In this document: one piece after another, positions 23,449 to 34,192 of the stretch
Numbering within the stretch: position 1 is the first letter of the stretch
Layout: every line of letters begins with the position of its first letter
NCBI GenBank assembly: GCA_949126835.1
Contig: OX421497.1
Location: forward strand, 14,451,679 to 14,515,678
DNA from: Anisus vortex
Lineage: Eukaryota; Mollusca; Gastropoda; Planorbidae
Length of the DNA: 64,000 nucleotides
Reading direction: 5' to 3'
Program-made: the position numbers and the translations under genes
The notes under the pieces: generated by a model
Databases searched by the model: none
What the model was told of the DNA's origin: nothing
What the model saw: only the letters and a program-made list of their open reading frames with translations

Positions 23449-24336
23449 TAGGTGGGAAAACGCTGCAGAAAGAGGTTACTCCAACGTAGAGCTTTGAGTG
23501 TGTTTTATTTTCTTGTCATTCAGAATCTAAATGTATAGTTAGTTTACAGTTTATTGACCATTTGCAACTAAGCTCGTGTTTCTTTTATTTCTTTGCAGCC
23601 ACTGTATTGTAAGTATACAAGCACACCATTGCCTTAAAATGTTTATAGTGTTGTATGTATTATAATAAATATTTAGTCTGACTAAGTGTTATAATCAGAT
23701 AATTAATTTTATAACATTTTCAGAGGATTCAGCTTCACCCTTGTTATATAAAATTGTTCAAGGCTAATAAAGCAATTTACATTTTAAAATGTTATTGTGG
23801 GTTATGATACTTTTATCTTATTTAATAACTTCCATGGATTTCGTAATTCTAACCAATAAGAGTGCGCCGCTCTTTTAGCCCGTACAATAAACATCCGCAC
23901 AACAGTAGTATTCACTAATCTATTAAAAAAATGGATTAAGCTCGGAAGCAATATCCTTGATGCAAAGAGCAAATATCCTTGAAATTATCTATAAAACTAT
24001 TATTCCTAAACACATGACCTGTAAATACATCTCACGGGATTGAGACTTCCTTTTTTTACTTGTAAGTTTGTTTTAATTATATGTGGTGGTTTATTCCTAT
24101 AACTCTCTTATATAGATAAGTGAATTGTCTAAACAGTGTAAAAAAATGGAAACTTCCGCTAGCCTCACTTTGCAGATCAAATGAGATTTTATAGATCAGT
24201 GGTAGTGACCCTCGAATACTTCTCCCACAGACCTGTAATTAATTTCCCATTATTTTTATGTTATATATTTAAACAAATTCCTAATTATGGAACAACTCTT
24301 CTATTTCCCATTTATTGCAGATTCTGTTGGAAGACC

Positions 24337-25162
24337 ATGGCATGTAGTCGTGATCCTAATTATGAGGACACCCAACAATGTTTAATTGACCTTACTATAG
24401 AGGAAATCAACCAAATAATACTTAAGACATCTACTACTGAAGAAAAAGCCATCGAGTCTCCTCGTTCGGCAGAAAAACTTCAAGATCAAATAAACTTGTT
24501 GCAAAAAATCCATAAGCACTTTAACATTAAATCTACAAGAACAGGCTTCAAAATATACTTGGTCACATCAAGATCATATCAGTGAACGCGATAATGTTCC
24601 TACATATAGAGATTGCACCATAGTAATTAGTAAAGGGCATACATTAGAAGATTTGTATAAATCTCCAGGCACGTTTTTTAAACAATTTGACAAACTCCAA
24701 GTCAAATGTCAGGACACTCTAAAGAAATTGAAACAATGTATAGAAATACAAGAGAAAACCTTGCCCGAGTTTAGAACCATGAAAGAAAAACTCGCAAAGT
24801 TAGTTGACTCATATTTTGAGAACATAATTACAAAGTTAACAGAACAAAAGAATGCTTTGACTGCGGAAATTTCCAGCCATTGTGACGATCAGCAGGAAAC
24901 TTTGGAGAAGAAATGTGATGAGTTGAATATGAACAGTGAAAAACTAGAGAGCCTATTGGTAGAGATGGAAAGCGCCAGAGAGGAGTCTAAAATCGGCAAG
25001 TTGATGAAAATCTGCGATGAAATAAGGGCAACGGATGATGAAATAAACAAAAGTCTGGACAAAGTCAAGATGCCTTGCATTCGAAAGATCAAAGTCGTGT
25101 TTAATGAAGACAAGAAATTCCAAAGACTCGCAGAAAAACGTGGAAAACTAAAACTTGAATAG
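24337..25162 (+). CDS. coiled-coil protein, frameshifted in this sequence
   Basis: The start is an ATG at 24337 in a strong context (GACCATGG), 16 bases after a good splice acceptor (TTTATTGCAG). The first about 65 codons run in one frame. Near 24530-24542 reading must move by one base, after which the second frame stays open to the stop at 25162. The bridge SKYTWSHQDHISERDNVPTY looks coding in the second frame. The C-terminal 170 residues are rich in Lys, Glu, Leu and Gln with heptad-like spacing, as in long coiled coils of TRIM-type proteins, but I see no RING, B-box or NHL. Either a one-base error in the assembly or a recent pseudogene explains the shift. The family is not recognised with confidence. 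Confidence 0.6.
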
Positions 25163-25306
25163 TCTTCGTTTTTGTGTGCTGTTATATATTGTATTTCTAC
25201 TGAAAACACATTTTAATATGGGACAAGACTAGCTTTTCGCTAACGTTTGTTTGTTGTATGTAACCGGGTTATTTATATACACAATGGCATTCCTATAGCC
25301 TATACT

Positions 25307-25623
25307 CAGTGGCGTATTTAGGCATGTTCCACAAGTTCCATCGGATCAGGGGCCCCCACTCCTCCCAAAAAGATTTTTTTTAGTGACATCCCCATTCTTT
25401 GGTTGAAAATGTAAAACACATTTCATTTATTCCCCTTCAAATTTAAGCGCTCAAGTCCAACCAAGCTAAGCGCAACATAATGTTTTAAAATGATTTTAGA
25501 TAATGTAACATGAATAAAGGGCACTTTTCTGAGGTATGTGTAAGGCAGGGGCGAGGCCACGAGGGGCCCCCACATAGGCCTACATTTGGGAACATTCCCC
25601 GCACAATCCTAAATACGGCTCTG
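25307..25623. mobile_element. hAT-like MITE, 317 bp
   Basis: The ends are CAGTGGCGTATTTAGG and, reverse-complemented from the right, CAGAGCCGTATTTAGG. The flanks are an exact 8-bp duplication, CCTATACT (25299-25306 and 25624-25631). It holds short GGGGCCCCC blocks near both ends and encodes nothing. The exact duplication suggests a younger insertion than the other hAT copies here. Confidence 0.85.
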
Positions 25624-25879
25624 CCTATACTAGTCTATAAGGAACATGATTTTGATCCCAACACAGCATTCATATCGCATTATATTTAAACAACTACGCA
25701 TAAGATAGCAACAGTTTATTTATGCTGTTTCCTGCCAACTGACCTAGATTTGAATAATTACTTCTCTCTTACAACCCGTTTGTTTGTTTGTTTGTGTGTG
25801 TGTGTGTTTTCTTTTATTGCCCGGTACCGAGTGGCTTTTGGAAAATTACGCACTAGAATATAATTTTCAAACTGAAAAT

Positions 25880-26115
25880 AGAATTAGTGTCGAGTGATGG
25901 CGGGGAAAGGGTCCTATTTGTTCTGTCCCAACTTGTTAGAGTTGTATCTTTCTCCCCGAGTGACAGCCGGCATGGAATGGGTTGCTTAAACAAACCAGGA
26001 AAACCAGTAACTTAACATATTTAAAATTCTAATAAAAGTACAAGACTAGACTCAGACCACGGATAAGCGTAGGACGCAGTGATCTTCTTTAAAGAAGGGA
26101 GCGTCTGTAATATAT
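25880..26115 (+). mobile_element. LINE 3' end, copy C
   Basis: Its plus strand matches the minus strand of 7048-7210 and of 13838-13905/15690-15770. The shared order is a CATGGAATGGGTTGCT coding end, AACCAGGAAAACCAGT, CAGACCACGGATAAGCGTAGG and a GGAGCGTCTGTAAT end. It is 5'-truncated and has stops. Confidence 0.65.
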
Positions 26116-26356
26116 AAGATTAGTAAGATTATTGCAGGAAACATTTCCTCGCTACTATCAGGGAATAATAAATAAATAAGTTATAATAGTTAAATCAGGA
26201 CCTCGGTTATATTTGCAGTTAAATTTAAGTCTTGTTTCACATCATATTTGTGTCAGCAGAATTTTCCATAAAGCATAAACATATAATATATACACTTTAT
26301 ATATATGTATTGGAAAAAAAAAACAAGAAAACATATTATATGTCCCACTATGTGAA

Positions 26357-26635
26357 GCCGGCTGGCCTAGCGGTTAGCTCACCAGACTGTCAAACAAAAA
26401 ACCACTTGACACGTCGCGGGTTCGAGCCCCGCCACCGGCAGATCCCTGTCGCCCTACAGGAGTTTTGGGACTAGATGACGTTAATATTGAGTTGTTATCA
26501 CATGCGCTTAACCGGCAGCAGTGAAACCTCTCACAGATTAATAGTTTTCTAGAGCGCACTGAGCATGCTAAAATAGCATGGATAGAAGCGCTATATAAAT
26601 TACCATTACCATTACCATTACTATCAAAACATTCT
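26357..26635 (+). mobile_element. tRNA-headed SINE, family S-II, with LINE-like tail
   Basis: The head folds like a tRNA: GCCGG pairs with CCGGC at 26435, box A is GGCCTAGCGGTTAGC, and box B is GGGTTCGAGCC inside a GCGGG/CCCGC arm. The body is about 120 bp. The tail, AGAGCGCACTGAGCATGCTA then AGCATGGATAGAAGCGCTAT, matches the 3' end of the L2/CR1-like LINE at 40603-40660. It ends in (ACCATT)n. Sharing a 3' end with a LINE is how such SINEs borrow reverse transcriptase. Confidence 0.85.
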
Positions 26636-26734
26636 CTGAGATTAGACTTAAACTATCTATATTATAACTATTTGCAAAATGTAGAAATCATAATTTCTTA
26701 TGACCTTTAAAGGATATTACTAATAAGGTTATTC

Positions 26735-27480
26735 AGTGGCGTCGTCAGGACTTCAAAGTAGGAGAGAGAGGGGCGAGCATTTTAAAGGATTATAGGAACT
26801 AGAGAGCAAGGGGGCAAGTGTTTCGTTAGGGAGGGGGGGCAATAGTGTATCTTGTCTATGTTACTGAGGGAATAGAGACGTTAATTCTAAATTAGTTGAC
26901 AGTTCACATTACTCGTAAACTATTGAAAACATCTTGTTATCAATAGTTGAAAAGTAAAAATGCGGTAGATTAAATTGATCTATTTCATAATATGAAAGTT
27001 TTATATTATAATTTTCTCATAGAGATTTCTGTAATAGGCTGAGTATACAATTATCAATAAGGAAGCAAGATGAGGTGGACTGACCCCCGGGTGAGGGGGG
27101 CAAACAGTGCAAGAGGGGGGAGGTAGATGGCAAGGAAGGCACCTAGTATAAAGAGGAGGGGGGAACAACAGTGCAAAAAGGCGGTGGGTAATAGTGCATG
27201 ACCTGGGTGGGGGGAAATTAGAAGGCGAATTCTGAACTAATACACAATTTCTGACCTTAACTATTGAACAAGTAATATTGTGTTTAAAATGTCAATTAGA
27301 AAACAGAAATTAGATGCTTTAAATAGTTCTAAAGAGAATAATTATAAAATAAAGAAAAATATAGTAATTAAAAATCCTTTTAAGGAATAATGTCTGTGTG
27401 TGTGGGGAGGGGGGGGGGCGATTGTAATTCCCTCCCCAAAAATTGGTCTCCCCGCCCCACCCGTAGCTAGCTTCATTCTA
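26735..27480. other. G-run-rich AT background, probable repeat
   Basis: Many GGGG-GGGGGGG runs (26825, 27085-27120, 27175, 27405-27418) alternate with AT-rich DNA. It begins CAGTGGCGTCGTC and ends near CCCGTAGCTAGC, which resemble imperfect element ends, but I could not match them as inverted repeats. The G runs could form quadruplexes. Confidence 0.35.
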
Positions 27481-27742
27481 ATTATATGTACGGCAAACGT
27501 AATATTAATATATATGTATATATATTAGATGAGCTAATTAAGTGGGTAAGTGAAATATCACATTTTCTTAACAGTCTATTATTATTTGTTCCATTTTAAT
27601 TAATAGACATTTTTATATTTTTATGATATCACGAATATCACGATAACATGTTTAGTAAGAATAGATTATGATTCTACATTGGATTTGTGCTAATTATTTA
27701 GCTTTATAATGTATCTGTTAAATTCATATATTTTTTATACTT

Positions 27743-28932
27743 TGTAACCCGGTAGTTGTGGATTCGACTCGGTTACACGTGTGGTGGAGGTTTCAACTCA
27801 CACCCTTGGCTTCGTTGGTCTGGAGGTATCTTCTGAAGTCGGATGGCAGCCTCTACTGTACTTTTGCAAATTTATATTTGACACCTTTCCTTAGACGTGG
27901 CTTCGTAAACGTCTAAGTCTAACAAACAATGTCACGTTCTAACCAAACAGTAACCAACGCTGTTGTCTTATGATAGAAAACTGTATGACTTTATTCAATG
28001 GTAGCGGAAAATGGCTAGCAGTAATAATACAATGATGAAAGTGAGCTATTAGCAGATGCAGGCAATTCATCAACAAAATGCAAAACTTCGTGACTAAACT
28101 GGCCTATAAAATGAGGAATCAACCAATCTGAGTAGAACAATATTTACAATAGTTAGATCTGACTTCTAACTAAAATGAAAGTGTGTCTGCTTAAGAGACT
28201 GGCGCTAGGACTAAATTTACAGCGAACAGTTTCAACTTATATAGCGGACATGAAGAGGGGGAGTGTAAACTATACCAATGGTTTGACATCTGGTACTAAA
28301 TTTTGAGATCAACAGAAGGATCTCCCTGGCCTTAGAAAGTCGCCCAATTATGGGCCATTTGCAGAAGGCCAGAGCTATGCATAAAAATGTCAATGTCCAC
28401 CGTTGGCGATCAGAAAAAATGATATCAACTGGAATTATATTTCCTGAAACAGTGACAAGATAAGGTAGGAAATATATGGTCACCCAGGAAGGTGGAAAAC
28501 GGGGGGCGGGGCGAGAGGGCGCGATATTCACGAGACTATGTGACCCTTGATTGCAATCTGGACACTGGTCGTTAAATTCGTACGCCATTCAAAGTTGGAG
28601 GGAGATGATTCCTATCTTAACAGGTAAGGGGGGATAACCACGTCGCGGGTGGAAAAGGTGACACGGGAAGGTGGAAGGGGGGGGAGGGCGGTATAGTATC
28701 ATTTTACTTGGCCGGGAAACCCCGCTATATGGGAACAAGGTAATATACTAACATTTACAAACAACATTTATATTTCTAAACCTTCTCTCTCTCTCTCTCT
28801 CTTACGCTTAATCAAAATAATGTACATATATTCCTAATCCATACATGGTTGTGATGCTAATACATTGGTTATAAACATTGGCAGTTATAAAATTCGGCCT
28901 ATGTGACGACCGATTCGTTTCGATTCGTCACA
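27743..28932 (-). repeat. 3' LTR (element orientation)
   Basis: 1190 bp, bounded by TG...CA (plus strand TGTAACCC...GTCACA). It contains a (CT)n run near 28787-28802 and a 118-residue minus-strand ORF at 28232-28588 that also exists at the same place in the other LTR. That ORF has no recognisable domain and is probably fortuitous. A purine-rich GGTGGGGATATTG abuts it on the minus strand and fits a polypurine tract. Confidence 0.92.
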
Positions 28933-28949
28933 ATATCCCCACCAACAAA

Positions 28950-28972
28950 AGTTCTTATCTATGATAAGAACT
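28950..28972. other. 10-bp perfect inverted repeat beside the polypurine tract
   Basis: AGTTCTTATC and GATAAGAACT are exact inverted copies around TAT, just inside the 3' LTR. It could be a stem in the element RNA close to the site of plus-strand priming or the end of the coding region. Confidence 0.6.
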
Positions 28973-29123
28973 GTTAATAAGCGCTATTACGAGAACAATC
29001 GCGAGATTATACACCCCAAAAGTTACAAGTCTATAACACCAAAAAAAAACTAAGAGGTAAACTGAGATACTTACAGATTTATGATAATGGCAGAATATGT
29101 ACACATTAAACAAGGAGGGCTTC

Positions 29124-30002
29124 TTAGTTCTCTCCAGTTTCTTCCGCAATAGGATGGCGGCTGAGGAAATCTGATAGGCAGTTTTCTGGACCTGGTATGT
29201 ATTGGGTTTTAAAAGAATACTGGGACAACGTCAGGGAGTGTCGCATTAGTCGGCGGTTAAGATTTTTGGCTGACGCCATGAATGTGAGGGGTCGGTGGTC
29301 TGTCTGCAAAGTAAACTGTTTTCCGTACAAGTATGTTTGGAATTTTTCTATCCCATAAACTACAGCTAAACATTCTAGCTCGATAATGGGGTAGTTCATT
29401 TCTGCTTTGGTCAATTTCCGGCTAGCATAAGCTATTGGGTAAAGTCTGTCGTCGTCTGGGTCGGTCTGCATAAGGACTGCGCCCAGCCCAGAAAAACTAG
29501 CGTCTGTCCTAATAACGAACTGTCTTGATAAATCAGGGAGTCGTAAGATCGGTTTGTCGACTAGAGCTGCCTTCAGTGTGGTAAACGCACGTTCGCAATT
29601 GTCATCCCATAATATTGGATCAGGTTGTCCCTTCTTAGTGAGGTCTGACAACGGGGCGGCTATAGTGTTGTAATTGGCTACGAACTTTTGATAATAGCCA
29701 CAGAAACCAAGAAATGACCTTACCCCTGATTTGGTGGTGGGCCTCGGGGCGTCTCTGAGTTTAGCTATTTTGTCCTCAGCTGGCATGAGGTGGTTACATT
29801 CTACCATGTGGCCTAGAAATTTTAACTTGTCTTTTTCTGATTCAATTTTTAACTTTTCATTTTCGGACTCAATTTTTAACTTTTCTGCCTCCCTAAACTC
29901 AGCGACCTGTTGCTTAATATATTCTAACATCTCATTACCAGTGAGGTTAGCGGCCTCAGCTTCTTCTCTAGCAACACGTTTAATGCTTACAATATCGGCC
30001 AT
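29124..30002 (-). CDS. gag N-terminus fused in frame to RT end and RNase H
   Basis: A 292-residue intact ORF. Residues 1-60 are a Lys/Glu-rich, probably helical leader (start MADIVSIKR) with a repeated KLKIESE phrase, as at the start of many gypsy gag proteins. At about residue 62 the text turns into the region after the RT active site (FLGHMV, RSFLGFCGYYQKF), the connection segment, and then RNase H with its acidic residues in FVIRTDAS, IELECLAVV and LQTDHRPL. The protease and the RT palm are absent. The join is in frame without a stop, so the deletion is clean. The product would lack polymerase activity. Confidence 0.85.
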   Translation of the reverse strand: MADIVSIKRVAREEAEAANLTGNEMLEYIKQQVAEFREAEKLKIESENEKLKIESEKDKLKFLGHMVECNHLMPAEDKIAKLRDAPRPTTKSGVRSFLGFCGYYQKFVANYNTIAAPLSDLTKKGQPDPILWDDNCERAFTTLKAALVDKPILRLPDLSRQFVIRTDASFSGLGAVLMQTDPDDDRLYPIAYASRKLTKAEMNYPIIELECLAVVYGIEKFQTYLYGKQFTLQTDHRPLTFMASAKNLNRRLMRHSLTLSQYSFKTQYIPGPENCLSDFLSRHPIAEETGEN

Positions 30003-30530
30003 GATATTATAACTTCTAAATTATGCTAAAATGCCAATGATATAACAAAAGTAAAAGGATCACTTACCCTTCAGCCTTCCAAATTTGAATTACAGAAATG
30101 CATATCACTAACACACACACACACACTTATAAACTATTCACTAATGTCACTAGAATGTTAGAATGTTTTTAATTCTGTCTTGTGGACTTCGGTAACTATT
30201 AGCTGTGTTGTCTCACGGCGGCGTTGAAGCTGATCTACGGTGTCAGGTGGATAAACGTGTAGCAAAGGGTTGTCTACAGGGTTGTCTGGTTGGCAGTTGA
30301 CACTCTTCAGGTAACAAGCAATGTTCAATGAAATGAGCAGGGTAGGTCTAGTTGACTTTCTTCAGGAGACAGGCAGTGTTTTGTTGTAGGGGTTGATACA
30401 GGTTGTCACCGGGTTGTCAGGACAGTGGCTTTTCTGTTAGAGGTGAATAAGAGCCCCCAGCAAAAATACAATCAAGCTGGACCGCTTCAAATGGTGCCCA
30501 GATTTTAATCACCGGACGAGACCTCAATTA
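30003..30530 (-). other. 5' leader of the LTR element
   Basis: This is the untranslated interior between the 5' LTR and the fused ORF. Minus-strand sequence next to the LTR (TAATTGAGGTCTCGTCCGG) should hold the primer-binding site, but I cannot match it to a tRNA 3' end. A (CA)n run lies at 30112-30127. Confidence 0.6.
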
Positions 30531-31722
30531 TGTAACCCGGTAGTTGTGGATTCGACTCGGTTACACGTGTGGTGGAGGTTTCAACTCACACCCTTGGCTT
30601 CGTTGGTCTGGAGGTATCTTCTGAAGTCGGATGGCAGCCTCTACTGTACTTTTGCAAATTTATATTTGACACCTTTCCTTAGACGTGGCTTCGTAAACGT
30701 CTAAGTCTAACAAACAATGTCACGTTCTAACCAAACAGTAACCAACGCTGTTGTCTTATGATAGAAAACTGTATGACTTTATTCAATGGTAGCGGAAAAT
30801 GGCTAGCAGTAATAATACAATGATGAAAGTGAGCTATTAGCAGATGCAGGCAATTCATCAACAAAATGCAAAACTTCGTGACTAAACTGGCCTATAAAAT
30901 GAGGAATCAACCAATCTGAGTAGAACAATATTTACAATAGTTAGATCTGACTTCTAACTAAAATGAAAGTGTGTCTGCTTAAGAGACTGGCGCTAGGACT
31001 AAATTTACAGCGAACAGTTTCAACTTATATAGCGGACATGAAGAGGGGGAGTGTAAACTATACCAATGGTTTGACATCTGGTACTAAATTTTGAGATCAA
31101 CAGAAGGATCTCCCTGGCCTTAGAAAGTCGCCCAATTATGGGCCATTTGCAGAAGGCCAGAGCTATGCATAAAAATGTCAATGTCCACCGTTGGCGATCA
31201 GAAAAAATGATATCAACTGGAATTATATTTCCTGAAACAGTGACAAGATAAGGTAGGAAATATATGGTCACCCAGGAAGGTGGAAAACGGGGGGCGGGGC
31301 GAGAGGGCGCGATATTCACGAGACTATGTGACCCTTGATTGCAATCTGGACACTGGTCGTTAAATTCGTACGCCATTCAAAGTTGGAGGGAGATGATTCC
31401 TATCTTAACAGGTAAGGGGGGATAACCACGTCGCGGGTGGAAAAGGTGACACGGGAAGGTGGAAGGGGGGGGAGGGCGGTATAGTATCATTTTACTTGGC
31501 CGGGAAACCCCGCTATATGGGAACAAGGTAATATACTAACATTTACAAACAACATTTATATTTCTAAACCTTCTCTCTCTCTCTCTCTCTCTTACGCTTA
31601 ATCAAAATAATGTACATATATTCCTAATCCATACATGGTTGTGATGCTAATACATTTGTTATAAACATTGGCAGTTATAAAATTCGGCCTATGTGACGAC
31701 CGATTCGTTTCCATTCGTCACA
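30531..31722 (-). repeat. 5' LTR (element orientation)
   Basis: 1192 bp, almost identical to 27743-28932. The visible differences are one extra CT unit, a T for G in ACATTTGTT, and a C for G near the outer end. It carries the same 118-residue ORF (31020-31376). Confidence 0.92.
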
Positions 31723-31821
31723 TACTTCATTAATATTTTATTTAGTAGTAACATTTAATAATTAAACATGTTCATCATAATTTTCCTTTCTATCGTTTAT
31801 AAATGTTTTTATTTCTTCAAT

Positions 31822-32898
31822 TTAACTCACAAATCTTGTAAGAACCTTTCCTTTACTGAGCCAACGTAGGCCTACTACAGTATGCAGAATAAGATCATGT
31901 TCTTTATCTTCAGTATCTTCTAACAGGGCCTTGAAAAGTCGGTGTTGCAAAGGAGCTGCTCGAATAGAATTGATTATTATTGTAACTATTTTCATGACGT
32001 GTTCAAATGGCAAAATTTTACAACACAGAGCTTCCCGGTGGATAATACAATGGTAGGACATGAAGTTTGAAAATGAATCATCCTTCATGAAGAGGGCAAT
32101 AAATCCTTTGTTTTTACCCATCATTGCTGACGCCCCATCAGTGGTTATTGCAGACAGCTTGTGCAAAAGCATATTTATTGACTTGGCGTATGCTTTGAAT
32201 GTATTATAAATATCCTCACCCCTTGTCTGTCCTTTCATAGGTAATATTTGTAACATATCCTCTTTTACTGTGAAGTTACTAAACACCATTCTCACCATAA
32301 CTGCTAACTGTGCGGTGTCTGATATATCTGTTGACTCGTCAAATTGTAGCGAGAACCAGTCACATATTTCCAAGTCAGTTTTTAACTGAGTTTGTATGTC
32401 TGTTGAAATTACATGTATTCTTCTTGTGACTGTGTTATTTGACAACTGTAAGTCTTGTATTGCTGAGACAATCTCACGTTTGTTAGAAAAATCCATCAAA
32501 CAAACAATCGGCACCAGTCAAAAATAGTTTCTTAAACAACTCACCATCAATGAAAGGTTTCTTCTTTTTTGCGAGCATGTGAGATATTTTGAAAGAAGCA
32601 ATGGTGGCCTTTTTAGAATTTTCCACATGTCTAGTGAAAACAGTCTGTTGTGCAGTTAGACTTGATTTTAGATTACAATTTTGTTTTTCTTTTTTACTTC
32701 AGATTTAAGAGGATAATTCACATTAAAAGTGCCATGATTTGTCTGAAAGTGTCGTTCAACGTTATGTTTTTTCGGCACTGCAATGCTACTACCACACAAC
32801 AAACAAACGCATTTATTTTTCAAATTAACGAAACAATATGATTCCTCCCAGTCAGTGTTAAAATTATAGGTTCGTTGTCTTTTACTTGGTCCACTCAT
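31822..32898 (-). pseudogene. hAT transposase (ZBED5/GTF2IRD2-like), broken
   Basis: Reading down from an ATG at 32898, residues include a BED zinc finger (CVCLLCGSSIAV then HNVERHFQTNH). After a frameshift near 32680 comes LTAQQTVFTRHVENS. After another near 32490 comes a long stretch with SLQFDESTDISDTAQLAV, ITTDGASAMMG, CIIHREALCCKIL and VGLRWLSKGKVLTRF, all hallmarks of the RNase-H-like core of Buster/ZBED5-type hAT transposases. A stop at 31822 removes the last third. The LTR element sits just beyond it. With two frameshifts and no C-terminus it cannot act. Confidence 0.85.
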
Positions 32899-33204
32899 TT
32901 TAGGGCTAAAATAAATAATAAAAAAAATAATAATTGAACTACAATATAATATCAATATTATAGCGCAAGTCTGTTCTGTATTATATGCATAAATATATTA
33001 TAACAAGAACTATAACTATCTCCTCAATAATAATAGTTTATTAATAGATCATCGCTTATGAATACAATAAATTACGCACCTAGCTTTTAGCCTGTTAATT
33101 TTTTTTTTATAGAAAACTCCTAATTCGTGTTTTGTCTGACGAACATGTCTCTTATCTAACTGTCGCGACCCGAACAGGGCAGCAATCACAATAACAACAA
33201 CGCG

Positions 33205-33425
33205 GTACCAGGCGGGGAATGCTTTTTGCGCATCACTCCATGTACACGCGGAAAACCCGAAGTGAGCCGATGATCGCAGAAGCAATCAGAGTTATGTGCC
33301 TTGTGATTTGGCGCCTTCGGCGTTTATCGGATCAGTTCGTGGCGTTCGTTCCATTCGTTCACTTCGGGTTTTCTGCGTGTACAAGGTGTGATGTGCAAAT
33401 GGCACTAGCCGTTCCAGGCTAGCGT
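33205..33425. repeat. subterminal inverted repeat of the hAT element
   Basis: About 33208-33264 and 33355-33422 are imperfect inverted copies. The best-kept core is TGTACACGCGGAAAACCCGA against TCGGGTTTTCTGCGTGTACA. The pair lies between the transposase start and the terminal repeat at 33613-33630, so it may be a transposase-binding region or a foldback. Confidence 0.6.
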
Positions 33426-33612
33426 AAATAGTGCAGTCTGGCTCGCCGCTAGACAAGTTGGGACAAGTATCGAACATATTTAATAAACCTAGGCAGTCAA
33501 AAAAAATTAAAACTCTAACAAATGAATAAAAATAAATCATATTTTAAAATAATGTTTATGAAAAAAATTCTGTCTCTGTCGAATAGTGAGAGGCGGGCAC
33601 ATACGAATCGTT

Positions 33613-33630
33613 CCGGGTTGGGAACCTCTG
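33613..33630 (-). mobile_element. terminal inverted repeat of the broken hAT
   Basis: Minus-strand CAGAGGTTCCCAACCCGG fits hAT ends of the CAGNGGTTCCCAA type, as in the 2.1-kb element at 7386-9516. The outside bases GATTAGAT have the TA-centred form expected of the target duplication. The opposite end of the element was not found, probably because it was truncated. Confidence 0.6.
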
Positions 33631-33865
33631 GATTAGATAATAAGACTTTGTAAATTGTGCCTTTTAAAATAACTTTTGTTTCTTTTTACCAGAGATTGCA
33701 TTTTTAAGTTTGTTATGAATAAAAATGATTTTAAGTTAAAGATTTATTCAAAGATTATAATAAGATTAACCGCTTGCTCTATTTTTTGAGCTTATATGTC
33801 TGTTGTTTTTTTCGTAAGCAACCAATAAGGCTGTCATTAATGACTTATCGTTTTGCATTAAAGGT

Positions 33866-34035
33866 TCCTGCTATATACACATTTCCATTTTAATCTTAAT
33901 TTTCCATTTTGAAAATCACAGCGAATTACTAAACCGAAGTCTAGATGACTTATTGCGATTGGAAATGACGAAACTATGTGTTTCAAGTTATCAAATAACA
34001 GAAATATCAAAGCAAGCGGTCCATCTTATTAAAGC
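33866..34035 (+). repeat. dispersed repeat R2, copy 3
   Basis: It shares TATACACATTTCCATTTTAA, GCGAATTACTAAACCG and CAAGTTATCAAATAACAGAA with 9766-9935 and, on the other strand, 20150-20340. It ends near GCGGTCCATCTTATTA, a phrase also near 20415-20435. Confidence 0.6.
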
Positions 34036-34192
34036 CTTGTATTTATTATTTCACTATCTATAGGTCTATAGCCTACTTCTTAATTATATTTCAGTTTAAC
34101 CCTCTAGGTATTCGAAAATCATATTTGGCACTGACACATAAGCTTATAAAGGAAAGGCCCCATATCTCAAATAGCCTGGGGCCCCATCAAGT

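Larger units (their letters stand above)
27743..31722 (-). mobile_element. young, internally deleted Ty3/gypsy LTR retrotransposon
   Basis: Two direct LTRs (27743-28932, 30531-31722) flank a 1598-bp interior. TACTT occurs immediately outside both ends (27738-27742, 31723-31727), the 5-bp target duplication usual for the group. By eye the LTRs differ only by one CT unit and two base changes, so insertion was recent. The element reads on the minus strand. The interior keeps the start of gag, the end of the RT and RNase H, but lacks protease, the RT active site and integrase, so it must move with proteins from a complete relative. Confidence 0.93.

Noticed and set aside
26357..26437. Functional tRNA gene
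   Set aside because: The head folds like a tRNA, but the anticodon arm is distorted by an inserted A-rich stretch and it continues into a SINE body and a LINE-like tail.
28232..28588. 118-residue ORF present twice (also 31020-31376) as a possible gene
   Set aside because: The two copies are simply the two LTRs of one young element; identity reflects recent insertion, not selection, and no domain is recognisable.
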